64,000 nt of DNA, taken from the NCBI GenBank assembly GCA_920105625.2, contig OV050030.1:315691289-315755288 (forward strand), written 5' to 3'. Position numbers and translations under genes: made by a program. Below the pieces are notes generated by a model, which made no database searches, was not told the DNA's origin, and worked only from the letters and a program-made list of their open reading frames with translations. Position 1 is the stretch's first letter, and every line of letters starts with the position of its first letter. The stretch comes from Clusia tigrina (lineage: Eukaryota; Arthropoda; Insecta; Diptera; Clusiidae). Shown here one piece after another: positions 43,800 to 55,440 of the stretch.

Positions 43800-45110
43800 C
43801 TACTTAGGATGGCAGTGCCTCAAACCTAGAACCTGATTCCAATGAAAGCGTCTCAACTTCCTCTCCACAAGCCTTGCAAAGTGCACTGTCTGTAATGCCT
43901 ATCTTTTGCATAAGCTTAGCCCATGTAAAATGACTGTTATCAGTCCTATCAGAGTCTAGTGTCTATGGTAGAGTCTATGGTCATCTGCTGCTTCTTACAG
44001 TCCCTCATTTGCGATTCTGTGCATAGTCAAGCCAATCACTAATAGTGGGCCCCAATGGTAGCAAAATGTATGGGAAGAACAGAGTTTGGGCCAATAAAAT
44101 TGGTCTCAAATCTTTTAATCGCTAGGTTATCCACGACTTCATTCCCCATTACACCCATGTGTCCCGGAACCCATGTTAACAACAGCCTATTAAGCTTTCC
44201 AACATAATTCAATCTGGATTTGCACAACTTGGAATTGACAAGGAGGCATTAAGTGCAGCCTGACTGTCACTACAGAGACAAATACTTCTGCCTCGCTATC
44301 TGCTTTCAACCACATAGTCCATCGCCCTTAGGATGGTATAAAATTCGACCTGACAGACAGAAGCATGACAACCAAGGGGCGTTGGACAGAGTTGCACACC
44401 GTTGAGTGCCACGAAAACCCAAGAACCCGATCCAATATCTCTTTTAAAACCCTCCGAGAAAATACGACAGTACTCCCTACCAGGACTTCTGGAATTTTTA
44501 TGCAGTACCGTCTTTCAGTTATGGGATACGCGTGGGGGCATAGAAAGGATAGCAATATCCATTTCAGTGCCAACAATATCTTCAAATAGCGCACCCACAC
44601 ACTGACTATTGTGCAGTGGCCTTTAGGGCTTATCCTAGCATAAAAACTTCTATCGGTGGGAAGATTCAATAGCGCATCAAGAGCAGGGGCCAGAAGTTGT
44701 CGGAAAGGCTCCAGTAGAACAAATAGCCACAGTTCGCTGTACTATAGATAGAGCAGATTTAGCCCCCTTGAGAGACAATATTTTCCCCAAGACCAACGTA
44801 GGATAATATGGGCCTGAACATTACCTTATAAATCTAAACGCCTTTCGAAAGAGCCAGATTCCATGTCTTCCAAAAGACTTTCTTGAACTGCCAAAAAGTG
44901 TTTTTGCTACCTTTAGTTCAACGCATGATTTCCAGAGAAGAACAACCCCAAGATATTTGAGCTCCCTGGATATCTGAATAGTGACCCCCTATAGTGCTGG
45001 CTGCTAAAAACGATGAGTTTACCGAAAATCCACTTGACTCACACCATGTGTCAATCTTATTCAGTGTTATAGAAGGGATATGGTTTGTATTTAAATTCAA
45101 AGTCAAAAAA
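43800..45110 (-). pseudogene. LOA-like fragment F (RT thumb, RNase H, zinc-finger tail)
   Basis: Minus-strand remnant of the same subfamily as copies A and B. KIDTWCESSGFSVNS (post-palm RT, near 45050) comes first, then GAFPTTSGP (near 44700). A damaged RNase H start has SEGF for TDGS (near 44440). LCSDSQAAL (near 44270), TWVPGHMGVMGNE (near 44150) and a CKACGEE zinc-finger tail (near 43890) follow. Many frame changes. It preserves the 3' end that copy B lacks. Confidence 0.8.
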
Positions 45111-45689
45111 CTCTTAAAAAGTCTACTTACGAGAGCACTTAGTGATATTGATTTAATTCAACATATACAATTCCATCATCTACCTTTTGGGGATGGGTGA
45201 TAGCACACCTAAAAAGGTGAGAATAAAAAACAAAAAAATAAGTGTATCACTTCAGTGCTAAGCAGACCCATTGGAGCTCACGCATCACTACAGCATAGGG
45301 CGCGAGCTCTATAAAACAGCTCTAGAAACAGACTGTCAATTTATCTCAACGGAAAAGCTTATGTACTAGTCAACTAAGATTTATAATCCAGTCGCCTCTT
45401 TACCTAACTATTAGCGAAACGGTCATAGAAAGGGACTAAGGACCGCATATAACTAACAAATTGACATACTGGAATTATTTTGACACCGGAACAACTTGTC
45501 TTTAGGTGGTTAATCAAATACAAAATGCAGCATAGCTCAGTACCCCAACACATAAAAGAAGAACCGTAGGATATAACTTACTGAAAGAAAACAATGAATC
45601 TTATAAATTTAAAAAAAGCCAGCAAAAGAGGTCATCAAACGCGATCTCCTATAGATATAAAATCTGAACAAAACTACTACAAAGTTACA
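45111..45689 (+). other. Probable 5' flank/ORF1 remnant of Jockey-like element
   Basis: No clear coding match. Scattered codons may belong to the Jockey-like element that becomes recognisable downstream. A gcgcgagctctataaaa string near 45300 is TATA-like. Confidence 0.35.
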
Positions 45690-47271
45690 AAAGGAGGGTA
45701 ATTAAAAATGAATCAATTAAGAAAAGCATCTCAGCACTTACTGCTGTTAAGCATTCAGATTACTCACTGTGGAAAACGACAAAGTACTTAACGAAACCAA
45801 CCAATCATATCAAGTTTTTTCAAATCACATGGCTAACACATTTCAACCAACTGAAGAGCAGTGTGACGAAGATTGCATTATTCCCATTAAAAGAAAACGA
45901 GAGCTGATTTCGTAAATCAAAGGAATTAAAGATAAAAATGCGCCCAGTTTCGACATTATTACATCCGAAGTACTAAAGCAGATACCAGACATAGCAATTC
46001 TTAAAGTCATGCACCAATTCAATGCATTAATTCGGCTATAATATATTCCTAGCTATGGAAAGTTTCTGAAGTCAAAATGATTCCGAAGACAGGAAAATCA
46101 CTAGAGCAGATATACAGTCCGATTTCACTTTTATCAACAATCTCGAAACTTTTTGAGAAATTAATATACAAATGACTTATGCCTGTAATTAAATCAAACA
46201 AGGCAATTCCGACTCATCTTCTTTGCATTTAGAAGCAAGCACTCTACAAACGACCAAGTAGATCGAATTATTTCAGACTTCTAGGTAAAAGAGTCTATTT
46301 TACTATTTTTCTTGTTGTAGCTCAGGCTTTTGACAAGGTTTGGCAAAAAACCCTTATAAACAAGCTAGAAGCGTACTTACCTATATTATATTACACATTT
46401 TTAACATCTTGCATCTCGGGGAGATGCTTTTATATTAAACAATAAAGCTGCTAATAAAAATGAAAGCTGCTGTTCTACAGGGAAGTCTGCTTGTCCTACT
46501 CTTATACCTACTATTTGCAAGGGATTTACCAATGCTGCCTGACAGTAAAATAGCAACATTCGCGGATGACACTGCCATTCTGATAATTGCACAATCTGTC
46601 GTAGAATCTACAGATAAATTACAAGCAGCCACTAACTCTATTTTTAACTAGACAAAGAGATGGCGCATTTCATTAAACACAACAAAATCAATTCATACAG
46701 ATTTTACAAACAGCAGAATCCCACACCTACCTCTTTTTAGCTCTGAAAAATATCCGGGTATAACTTTAGATGCTAAACTTCATTGGAAGGAACATATAAA
46801 AAACAAAAGAGCGGAGCTGGATATAAAACTACGCAAAATGGAATGGCTGATAATCTGCACTCTCTGTGCAAAAGAAAATATTGCTATATAACTAAATTCT
46901 AAAACTTAGAAATCATCGAACAATTTTAAAAGAAAGTACTACTGAATATCGTCCAAGCACACTGGTACGTTAAGAATAATGACATCCACAGAGATTTAAG
47001 AATTCCTCATTTCGCTGAAATCATCAAGGCTAAAGCAGCAAGGCAGCCCACAAATAGAGATTACAAGAACATTTCAATATGCTAAGATCACTCGGACAAC
47101 TTAGACGTCTCAAAAAGTGAAAACTTCTTTGAATTTATAAATAACTACAATTTTAGTGATTTGATAAGAAATTTTCTTATGTTTTCATTATCTTTATGTA
47201 ACTAGTCGAGTGTAAATAATCCAACAATTGTTTCTGTATTATACTGAATAATGATTGTAATATTAAAAAAA
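45690..47271 (+). pseudogene. Jockey-like non-LTR retrotransposon, degenerate RT
   Basis: From 45690 the linker before the RT can be read (DYSLWKTTKYL, KNAPSFDIITSEVL). The RT follows, with PISLLSTISKLFEKLIYK (near 46118), VAQAFDKVW (catalytic Asp, near 46320), ISGRCFYIKQ, VLQGSLLVLLLYLLF (near 46470) and IATFADDTAILI (catalytic box, near 46550). PGITLDAKLHWKEHIK (near 46755) is the post-palm motif of the Jockey clade. Many stops and shifts. It ends in a short A tract at 47265-47271, taken as the poly(A) end. Confidence 0.8.
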
Positions 47272-47493
47272 TCGAATTCTCACGCTGTCCACGTCTGCAT
47301 ATATGAATATTATACACATTCATAGAGTCATAAAATGAATCTATTTACCAGCATTTTGTTTAGTTTTTGTTCTTTGTTTAGTTCAGTGACACAATTATAG
47401 GAGGACCCTTGGTTGGCAAATGACATTACTTCTGAACCTCTTAGGAGGGGCGGGAGCTATGTCTGTCTGTCTATCACAATGATGGTATAGAGA

Positions 47494-48727
47494 ATGGGTA
47501 CCATCCGTGGACCAAACTGGCTAGGAGGAGTCCCGAACAAAAACCACTGTCTGGCGATGGACAACACTAGGTTTAATACTCCAGGTGGAACCCACGCATA
47601 TGGAAATCCACCCGCTTCGGCGGAAGGGGCTCGGATTCTGGAGGCCCCAACTTTCGCTAAAGTCTCTCACCTTTATCAGCGAGAGCGCATCCTGGAGGAA
47701 ACGGGGGTTGTTACCGCAATCTCTTCTTCTTCAGAGACGGAGGAACGTACCCTGGATCCAGAGGGATTGCGTTGGGAACTCACCACAGTGGCGGAATGAC
47801 CGACGAGTGGTTCTAGGGCAACGCGAAGAGAAAGAAGCGGCTTTGCTAGGCTCGTGCAGGAGAAATCCTCACGTGGCTCTGCCGGCCCTTCTGTGTCAAC
47901 TCCCTCCAAAAGGCCCAGGTCGGCGGAAATGACACACACGGAAGCCATCAAGCCGCTCCGAAATCTCGCTCGCGAGGTACGCGGCGGAAGATTGTTGCTG
48001 AAAACAACATACCCACCTGCCCTGCAGCTGTTACTGCTGGTGGCGCCACGACGCCAAATGGTACAAGCGAAACCACGGTGGCGGCTCTGGTGGCGGGGAA
48101 GAATGTTGCCGGTAAGCTGCAGTCTGCCCAGCCCCTCGCACCCAGCAAAACCATCTGCCGGGCGAAGCTTTTGCCAGTGGAGGGTGGTGAGCTGGACCTT
48201 CGCCCAAGCACTTCCAAAGGTACAGACAAGCCATCGTACAGCGAGAAGGCTACCGGCCCGCAACCAATGGTGGTGATTGGGAAGCTGGGGCCTGACCATC
48301 GGCTGACTGATGCAGATATAAAATACTGAAAAGGTCATCTGATGCGTCGCGTCATTGCCTCCGGTCCGGAAGCTAATGCGAAGGGCTATGAGACAAAGGA
48401 CGGCACTCTACAGATATCGTGCGCATCTCAGGCCAACTTTGATTGGCTCAGGGGTGTATTCAATGACGTCCACCCATGGGGACCACTCGCTTCGTGGTCT
48501 ATAGCAAAGGCGTGTCCCTCAGGCGTGTCCCTCAGGAAGGCCATCTGCTGGATTGCGGATACCGATCTGACGACCGCAGATGTCCTTTCCTGTCTGCGTG
48601 CTCAGAACCGAGGCATCAACACGAGGCTTTGGCGAGTTCTTTCGCACACCAGGGGAAGCAACCAGGATAGTAAAGAAGGTGCTAGTCTTGTGGTGCGAAT
48701 AGATGAGGCCTCTGCGGCTCTCTGATG
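47494..48727 (+). pseudogene. LOA-like ORF1 protein, frameshifted
   Basis: The first 101 codons (47494-47799) start with MGTIRGPNWLGG. After a frame change the region 48078-48725 is one frame broken by a single TGA at about 48327. Its C-terminal half (ICWIADTDLTTADVLSCLRAQNRGINTRLWRVLS) has the pattern of the DUF4780-type domain found in ORF1 proteins of insect LOA-like elements. The same domain is seen in element E at 60.9 kb. A 13-bp tandem duplication (gcgtgtccctcag twice, near 48509-48534) lies inside. ORF1 proteins bind element RNA; no zinc knuckle is visible here. Confidence 0.65.
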
Positions 48728-48800
48728 ATGTCATGGTTTCACGGTACCGGAGCCGTCTGAGTCTCTTCTTTGGGACTGTCACCTTTCATGTCTTTCCTAG

Positions 48801-49994
48801 ATGAATGGCTCGGACGACTCTCGTAGCTATCGTCCTTTGACGGTAACGCAGATTAACTTGCAGCATTCTAAAGCCGCTACTACACTCCTAAGTAGACGAC
48901 TCACCCTGCTGCACACATCAGCCCACATAACACCAGTACAAGAGCCCTGGGTCTTTAGGGGTCGCCTCTGTGGCCTTGGCTCGTTGAAAGGGGCCACGAT
49001 ATTATATGACAGAAACTCGATTAGACCTAGAGCCGGTCTTATAATATCATCCCATCTCGCAGCGACCTGCCTTGACCAATTTTGTTGTCAGGATCTGGTT
49101 GCGGCAGAGATTAGTTTTAAGAGTATGCACGGATGGTCGAGGTTAGTGATTGCATCTGCTTACTTTCCTTACGATGCTTTGGAGGCGCCACCACTTGGGA
49201 AGGTCGCTACTCTCGTAGGGATCTGTGAGCGGCGCAATCTGGGTATCGTTCTTTGTTGCGATGCTAATGCCCAGCATACGATCTGGGGCAGCTGCAAGTG
49301 CAATGGGCGGGGCTTTCGACTTTTCGAGGATATTGCCTCCTCCAGCCTGAACATCCACAATGTAGGCAAGCAGTGTACTTTTGTGACTACGAGAAGGCAG
49401 GAGGTAATTGACGTCACCAAGTCAAATCCAAGACTAGAATGGTCGATCAACCACTGGAGGGTCCCCGCCGAAGACTCGTGCTCGGACCACAGATACATTG
49501 AGTTTCAGTGTGGCGAGCGGGCGCAAATGCCATTGCCCACCAGAAACCCAAGAAAAACAGACAGGCCAAAGTTCAGGGAGGCAATGCGTAGCAATTACGT
49601 GACGCCACTGAAACTTCGCAGGGAGCAAAACATTGAGGCGGCTGTTGAATATCTCAACACCGCTCTAATAAACAGCTTCGAGCTAGCCTGTCCAACTAGA
49701 CCTTTTTTTAGCCGGACTCCTGTTCCATGGTGGAGTCGAGAGTTTCAGGTACTGAGGCTTGAGTCTAGAAAACTCTTCAACCGGGCCCTCAAGACTAATC
49801 TTGATGAAGACTGGGAACGACATCGACGTGTTCAGAGGGACTACAAGAAGCTAATTTGGGACTCGAAAAGGGCTTTCTTTAGAGATTTCTGCAGTGATAT
49901 CGAATCTCTGAGTGACACGGCAAAACTGGTGAAAGTCCTGAAAAAGGACCAAACCGCTAAGCTGGGGTCGCTCAGGCAACCTGATGGCTTCTAA
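48801..49994 (+). CDS. LOA-like ORF2, intact APE endonuclease segment (3' truncated)
   Basis: 397-codon open frame. The ATG at 48801 precedes the endonuclease motifs by about 20 codons, a plausible ORF2 start. TQINLQHSKAAT (Asn), VQEPWVF (Glu), LCCDANAQHTIWG (Asp/Asn, near 49252-49290) and CSDHRYIEF (Asp/His, near 49478-49505) are all present, so the catalytic set is complete. The linker to RT (WDSKRAFFRDFCSDIESLSD) includes 12 residues deleted in copy A. It ends in TAA at 49992 just beyond the breakpoint. Only the nuclease half of the protein is left. Confidence 0.83.
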   Translation: MNGSDDSRSYRPLTVTQINLQHSKAATTLLSRRLTLLHTSAHITPVQEPWVFRGRLCGLGSLKGATILYDRNSIRPRAGLIISSHLAATCLDQFCCQDLVAAEISFKSMHGWSRLVIASAYFPYDALEAPPLGKVATLVGICERRNLGIVLCCDANAQHTIWGSCKCNGRGFRLFEDIASSSLNIHNVGKQCTFVTTRRQEVIDVTKSNPRLEWSINHWRVPAEDSCSDHRYIEFQCGERAQMPLPTRNPRKTDRPKFREAMRSNYVTPLKLRREQNIEAAVEYLNTALINSFELACPTRPFFSRTPVPWWSREFQVLRLESRKLFNRALKTNLDEDWERHRRVQRDYKKLIWDSKRAFFRDFCSDIESLSDTAKLVKVLKKDQTAKLGSLRQPDGF

Positions 49995-50040
49995 ACAAAT
50001 TTATACGAAAATTCTAACCAATTTGTTGAATATTAATTAA

Positions 50041-50985
50041 AGATTCAGGGTCAGGTGTACCATAAAATTGGTTCGTTATTGCCATTCGACAACCAAGAGT
50101 ATCGCTTTCTACAAATGTATTTCAAGGGAATTGGAGATGGAGAAGTTGATCAGCGTTATTCACTAAATCCGAAATTAAGCAAACCAATTATTCGTGAATT
50201 ACAAATATTATTACATGAACATAATGAATTGGTTAGAATGTTTAAATCACAAATTGATAATGTGCCTGCTGACAATTATTGAATAAGAATAAATGCGGAT
50301 AAAACGCCAGCTGGCCAAGATGTAGGAAGATTTAATGCACCAAGATTTGAAGATGAAGTAGCGATTGTCACGGTTGGAGAAGAATTCAATAGGCGTGATA
50401 TTATTGTGCAACGTAGAAATGACCAGTTGGAAAATGTTAGTGAAACACACCGTTCTTATGATTCGTTGCAATATCCGCTAATTTTTTGGCAAAGTGAAGA
50501 TGAATATAATTTCAATTTAAGAATGATTAATCATTCAACCGGTGCGTACAAAATAAAATAATTTTAAGGAATGAAATTAAAACATAATTGATTAATGGAA
50601 TTTATTTTTATTTCTTTTTATGGCAGGTGCGGGAACTGATAAAAAGGTTAGCGCTATGAATTATTACGCGTATCGATTAATGGTTCGACAAAATGAATAC
50701 AATCACATTTTGCATTGCCGTAAGCTTTTTCATCAGTACACTGTTGATATGTATGCAAAAATTGAAACTGAACGTTTAAATTTCATCAAAGCAAAACTAC
50801 GTTCAGAAGAATACATTCATTTGCGTGATGCTATTAACAATGATGTGGATCCTAATGATATTGGCAATATGGTGATTTTACCATCGTCATATGTTGGTGG
50901 ACCACGACATATGCATGAATACGCGCAAGATGCAATGTGTTATGTGCGTCATTATGGAAGACCTGATTTATTTATAATTAATATT
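50041..50985 (+). pseudogene. Helitron replication-initiator N-terminal region
   Basis: GQVYHKIGSLLP (near 50049), FLQMYFKGIGD and ELQILLHEHNELVRMFK match the conserved region N-terminal to the Helitron Rep domain. INADKTPAGQDVGRFNAPRFE (near 50290) and YPLIFWQ (near 50475) follow after a stop at about 50280. YYAYRLMVRQNEYNHILHCR, SSYVGGPRHMHEYAQDAM and HYGRPDLFI (near 50890-50975) bring the reading to the edge of the HUH nuclease domain. There the sequence jumps into the helicase. The HUH and tyrosine motifs are absent, so no nickase activity is possible. Stops and an intron-like AT-rich gap (50520-50620) are present. Confidence 0.8.
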
Positions 50986-51765
50986 GTTAGCAGGAGACTT
51001 TAGACAAACACTACCTGTTATCTCAAAAGCAACACCAGCTGATGAAGTAAATGCGTGTTTGAAGCTATCAAATCTATGGAGATACGTTAAAACGTTAATT
51101 CTCACCACCAATGTTCGTCTGCAATTGCAAAATGATCAATCAGCTGCAACATTTTCAAAGCAATTGCTTTTAATGGGTGATGGTAAAATGCCAATTGATA
51201 ATGATGGTTTCATTACAATTCCGAGAGATTTTTGTATATTCACACAATCAAAAGAAGAACTAATTGAAAAAGTATTCCCAAATATACAACAGCAATACAA
51301 AAATCATGCTTGGTTGAGTGAAAGAGCTATATTGGCAGGAAAAAATAAGGATGTCAATGATTTGAATTTCATCATTCAATCTCAAATAGATGGTGAATTT
51401 ATCACATATAAATCTGTTGATACTGTGAAGAATCAAGAAGACGTAGTACATTACCCAACTGAGTTTTGAATTCTCTTGATTTGCCTGGAATGCCACCGCA
51501 TAATTTACAATTGAAAATCGGATCCACAATCATTATGCTTCGTAATATAAATCCACCAAAATTATGCAACGGAACAAGATTTGCGGTCAAAAAATTAGTG
51601 AATTATGTAATTGAAGCAACAATTTTAAATGGGAAATTCAAAGGCGAAGATGTTTTAATACCACGCATCCCAATGATTCCCACTGATATGCCATTTCAAT
51701 TTCAACGATTAAAGTTTCCCGTTCGTTTGGCTTTTGCAATGACTATTAATAAGCCGTAATAAGCC
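50986..51765 (+). pseudogene. Helitron helicase C-terminal half (Pif1-like)
   Basis: LLAGDFRQTLPVI (near 50984-51022) is a Pif1-family helicase motif. It is followed by LILTTNVRLQ (near 51095), FCIFTQSKEELIEKVFPN, WLSERAILAGKNKDVNDLN (near 51310), the [28 protein letters not shown] segment (near 51495-51580) and [13 protein letters not shown] (near 51715). A single frame change at about 51466 separates two open blocks. The Walker A and B part is missing. It ends in tandem taagccgtaa units (51750-51775). Confidence 0.85.
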
Positions 51766-52002
51766 GTAAGAAGCCGTCGTCTTTATTCATTTTTTGTGAA
51801 AATGGCAATACTAAAAATGTCGTTTACCACCCAACTCTGCAATAAATTTTTTTCTTTTTGATGTTCTCACTTTAAAAAATTTATAGTATTTTGCACTTCT
51901 TTTTCAGGAAAATGTCTATTCTTTCTAGAAAATTTAATTTTTAATACAAAGACGTAAACGTATGCTATTGTATTGTCCAGCAACGCGGGCAGGTTTACTC
52001 TA

Positions 52003-52236
<234 letters not shown>

Positions 52237-52301
52237 TATTGAGTTTCGCACATAGCGAAAATAGGTTGAGCGAGTATTTGGATGTTTAGTTCGTTTCTGA
52301 C

Positions 52302-52388
52302 GATGGAGCTGTGCGGTTGTGCCAATGGAGCAGTGCGGTTGTGCCAATGGAGCAGTGCGAGAGTATCAAGGAGCAGTGCGGTGGTGAT
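52302..52388 (+). repeat. 22-bp tandem repeat, about four units
   Basis: Units of the form atggagcagtgcggttgtgcca, the first with gctg for gcag and the last two diverged. GC-richer than its surroundings. Confidence 0.85.
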
Positions 52389-52868
52389 GTGTAGTACACA
52401 AATATATAAGTGCATATGGGCCGGAATCTATTTGCAGGGAGCTGAGCCAGGAGACCGGTGCAGAGCAGGGGATCTAAGAGCAGGAGCCTATATACGAGTA
52501 TACTATACACAAGAGCAAGTACTGCTCATACTACAGCTCGAGAGCATAGTCACATATACATTACGTTGACATTATTTATGTTCACATTGTTGGACATAAG
52601 CATTATACTTTATATAAATATACATAAACGTACCTATTTACACATATGCAGGTCCGTTCATGCATATGAGAGCAATTGAGCTAAACGCGCTAGAGCTTGT
52701 GCATTTTCACTAATTGTATATACATATATACATGTATCGCATGCATGCCGATTTATTGTTGAACTACATATGTGCATAATAATAAGAGCAATAAATAGTG
52801 GTTTTTCGTAAGCTTTTCCACTTAAAACAATTGTGTTTTTATTTAAGTCGGATTGCTGTAGTTTCATT
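52389..52868. other. No recognisable gene
   Basis: Mixed sequence with tatacgagtatac at about 52492 and several tacatata strings. No conserved coding region or terminal repeats seen. Confidence 0.4.
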
Positions 52869-53227
<359 letters not shown>

Positions 53228-53363
53228 CATGCGTTTGTCTATAACAAAATAATGTGAGTACAAAAAGATTTTGTATGTACAAGTAGAGGGGTTTAGGTCA
53301 TTCTTTGAGGGAGGAGGAGCATAGGGGTCGAACCATGCAAGAGGGGTAATACTTACTGTTGGC

Positions 53364-53868
53364 CTGCAATAATAAATAGATACATTTTTGTGTAATGTTT
53401 TTATTTATTTGGAGAATGTTTTTTATCAATTGTTGCTGTAGTACTGTAGTATTAATAACGGGTTCGCTGGGGGATCCCTGGAACGGTGCATTCGTGTATT
53501 CGGTGCAATAGCACCAGCCGTCCAAGGGTCCTCTGGACGGCCGAATCCTCCGTATTTAGCCGAAGAGTGAGTGCCAGCTTCCAGACGAGGTCCATTTCGT
53601 CCGGGTAGTCCCAGCGAGTCTCCAGGTCCGCCATGGAATTCAGGAGCAACTGTGAGGACTGAGAGTCGTCTCCCCAGGGTAGATCCAGCAAGGACCGGAT
53701 CTCTGATGCATCCAGGTGCTTAGCGGCAGCATGCACCAAAGGCAGCACCTCCTCAGTTATTGTGCACAATACCTGGTTACGGTTAAGGATACAATACCCT
53801 AAGATATTCTCAGCAAACGACTTTACGGTGTTAAACGGCGATGAACAATTGATAGAAATACGATACAA
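53364..53868 (-). CDS. Unrecognised reading frame, possible host exon
   Basis: A minus-strand frame of 138 codons (53868-53452) in a patch that is clearly more GC-rich (53455-53760) than its AT-rich surroundings. The composition looks protein-like: acidic and leucine-rich, with [39 protein letters not shown] and [19 protein letters not shown] recognise no domain and no transposon family. Possible splice sites on the minus strand are an acceptor aaccag before GTATTG (about 53777) and a short intron 53459-53364 ending in ttattattgcag. If these are used, the exon would be about 320 nt and the segment before 53777 would be intronic. It could equally be part of an unfamiliar element. Confidence 0.35.
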
Positions 53869-53944
53869 AAAGTGGGTTTTTATAGTTAGGTTTCCCAGCG
53901 GAGTGATGTTGCAGTTCGGAAATGTTTCGTTGATTCAGCTATAA

Positions 53945-55440
53945 AATCACTCGTGGAAGCAGGTTACTGTGCAGTATGCTTGGGCTACCAAGATGTTTGA
54001 ATGCCGTATGGACCCTTCCTTCTCTTTTGGGACCCTAAAGTAAGTATTGTGGAAAAGAGAAATGAGACAAATGATGAAAAAATGGGAATTTGCAGATATG
54101 TATGTAAATACATACTGCAGCAGGATACATGTAAATATGCTTCTATATTTTTTATCTCTTAGGAAATAAGAGTACAGCGTGTGGGAGATTGAAAATATAG
54201 CAATTAGATGCAATGAAAGACTGAGTCATGCAATGGACAATGTTTTCATATGAACAGGTTTATCTTGAATATACTCGCTTATGAAAGATGGACAAAGAAT
54301 TTTGCCCAGAATTGAGATTAAAAAAAATAATAATAATTGAAATTTTTAAGCACATAATTTAAAATAGTAAATAATATAAAAAAAAGTTTATTGTAAAATG
54401 TATATTTATTCAGAAGGATTTCAAGTTTTAATGCCGCTAACAATATTAAAAAAAAATGTTTATAATAGATAATTAATAATATTTGTAAAGGAAACAGTTT
54501 TTATTACTTACTTATAGTTTGGGTATTAAGACGTATTAGATATGCGCTATATAAATTTAAATAATACATACAATTTTCTTTACGGTAAGAAAAATTTTAA
54601 AAAATTAAATAAATGTAATAGCCAATTAGGTATTAAGGATTTAGTGCACAGAAAAGTACATCTGGATGGTTGAAAATTATGCAATATGAAGGTGGAAGGG
54701 GTTTACGCCAGCATCGAAGACATAGTAAGAGGTGAAGCATTTTCCAGGAGACCTGTAGAGGAAATGGAAGAGCAGTGAACCAAAAGCTGACTGAAGAAGA
54801 AGAAGTAAGAAGACGTAGAAGAAGGGTAATAAACTACAAAGGAACAAATACGAGATTTGAAACGATGCTTTCCCGAAACAATTTTCGGTTGCAAGAATAT
54901 CTAACAAGTAGGCAGCTGATAATACTTGATATTAATTGCATAGCTGACAAATGGCAAGAAAACATTGACATTTACGTTGTTAGTATAGAAAACCCAACGT
55001 ATCTGCCATTATTGCATATGTCAGTATGCATATTGTCTGAAGAGGAAGACATAATTGTACCCAAAATCCGAGGTTACTCCAAAATCTGAGCGAGAAACGA
55101 TTTTAACAACAATACCAGCCCCAACTACCATCGATCATTTAGATTCGCAGATTAATCTCCTGGCGCAAAGGACATTTTAACCAAGAAAATAGTAAGCACT
55201 ACAAGCTTTATCGGCTAACCTCATAACGTTTTCTCAAATTAACAAATATCCACAGTCACTTCCTAAGCGAATATTTATTTTGACTTCATCAGAAGCGCAA
55301 CTACTCGCATAAGCTTGCATCATCTTTATGCGTACCGTTCCCGAAAGAAGGGAGGGGTACGCATTGAGGGACTTCACTCTAACAATGATGGACGACGCTA
55401 CCAGAACCAACAACTGCAGAGGACGCGGTTTATAATAGCT
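53945..55440 (+). mobile_element. Diverged relic of LTR-element 3' region
   Basis: Two short stretches resemble the 3' noncoding region of the right gypsy-like element in the same order. One is agtcatgcaatggacaa near 54222 (compare 28112). The other is a gaaagaagggaggggta block near 55337 followed by a dttcactc-type string (compare 29686). Between them is AT-rich sequence and a short open frame (54775-55089) I cannot assign. No LTR is recognised. Confidence 0.45.

Larger units (their letters stand above)
47390..49994 (+). mobile_element. LOA-like non-LTR retrotransposon, copy C (5' half)
   Basis: Contains the 5' UTR, a damaged ORF1 and the endonuclease part of ORF2 of the same subfamily as copies A and B. 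Similarity to copy A stops at about 49990 (cctgatggct), where Helitron-flanking sequence begins. The RT, RNase H and 3' end are absent. Confidence 0.82.
49995..52003 (+). mobile_element. Helitron, internally deleted
   Basis: N-terminal Helitron region (50055-50985) is joined directly to the C-terminal half of the helicase (50986-51765). A candidate 3' terminus lies at 51971-52003: a short GC-rich stretch (caacgcgggcagg), then CTAG at 52000-52003 followed by T, as expected for insertion between A and T. The 5' end is not identified because LOA-like sequence abuts it. Confidence 0.78.

Noticed and set aside
47676..48338. 220-codon minus-strand frame
   Set aside because: Antisense of the LOA-like ORF1. 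The GC-rich composition leaves it open by chance, and the sense frames match the ORF1 of element E.
54677..55089. Short frames on both strands as host genes
   Set aside because: Low-complexity Arg/Glu or Phe/Leu runs in complementary positions; no recognisable motif.
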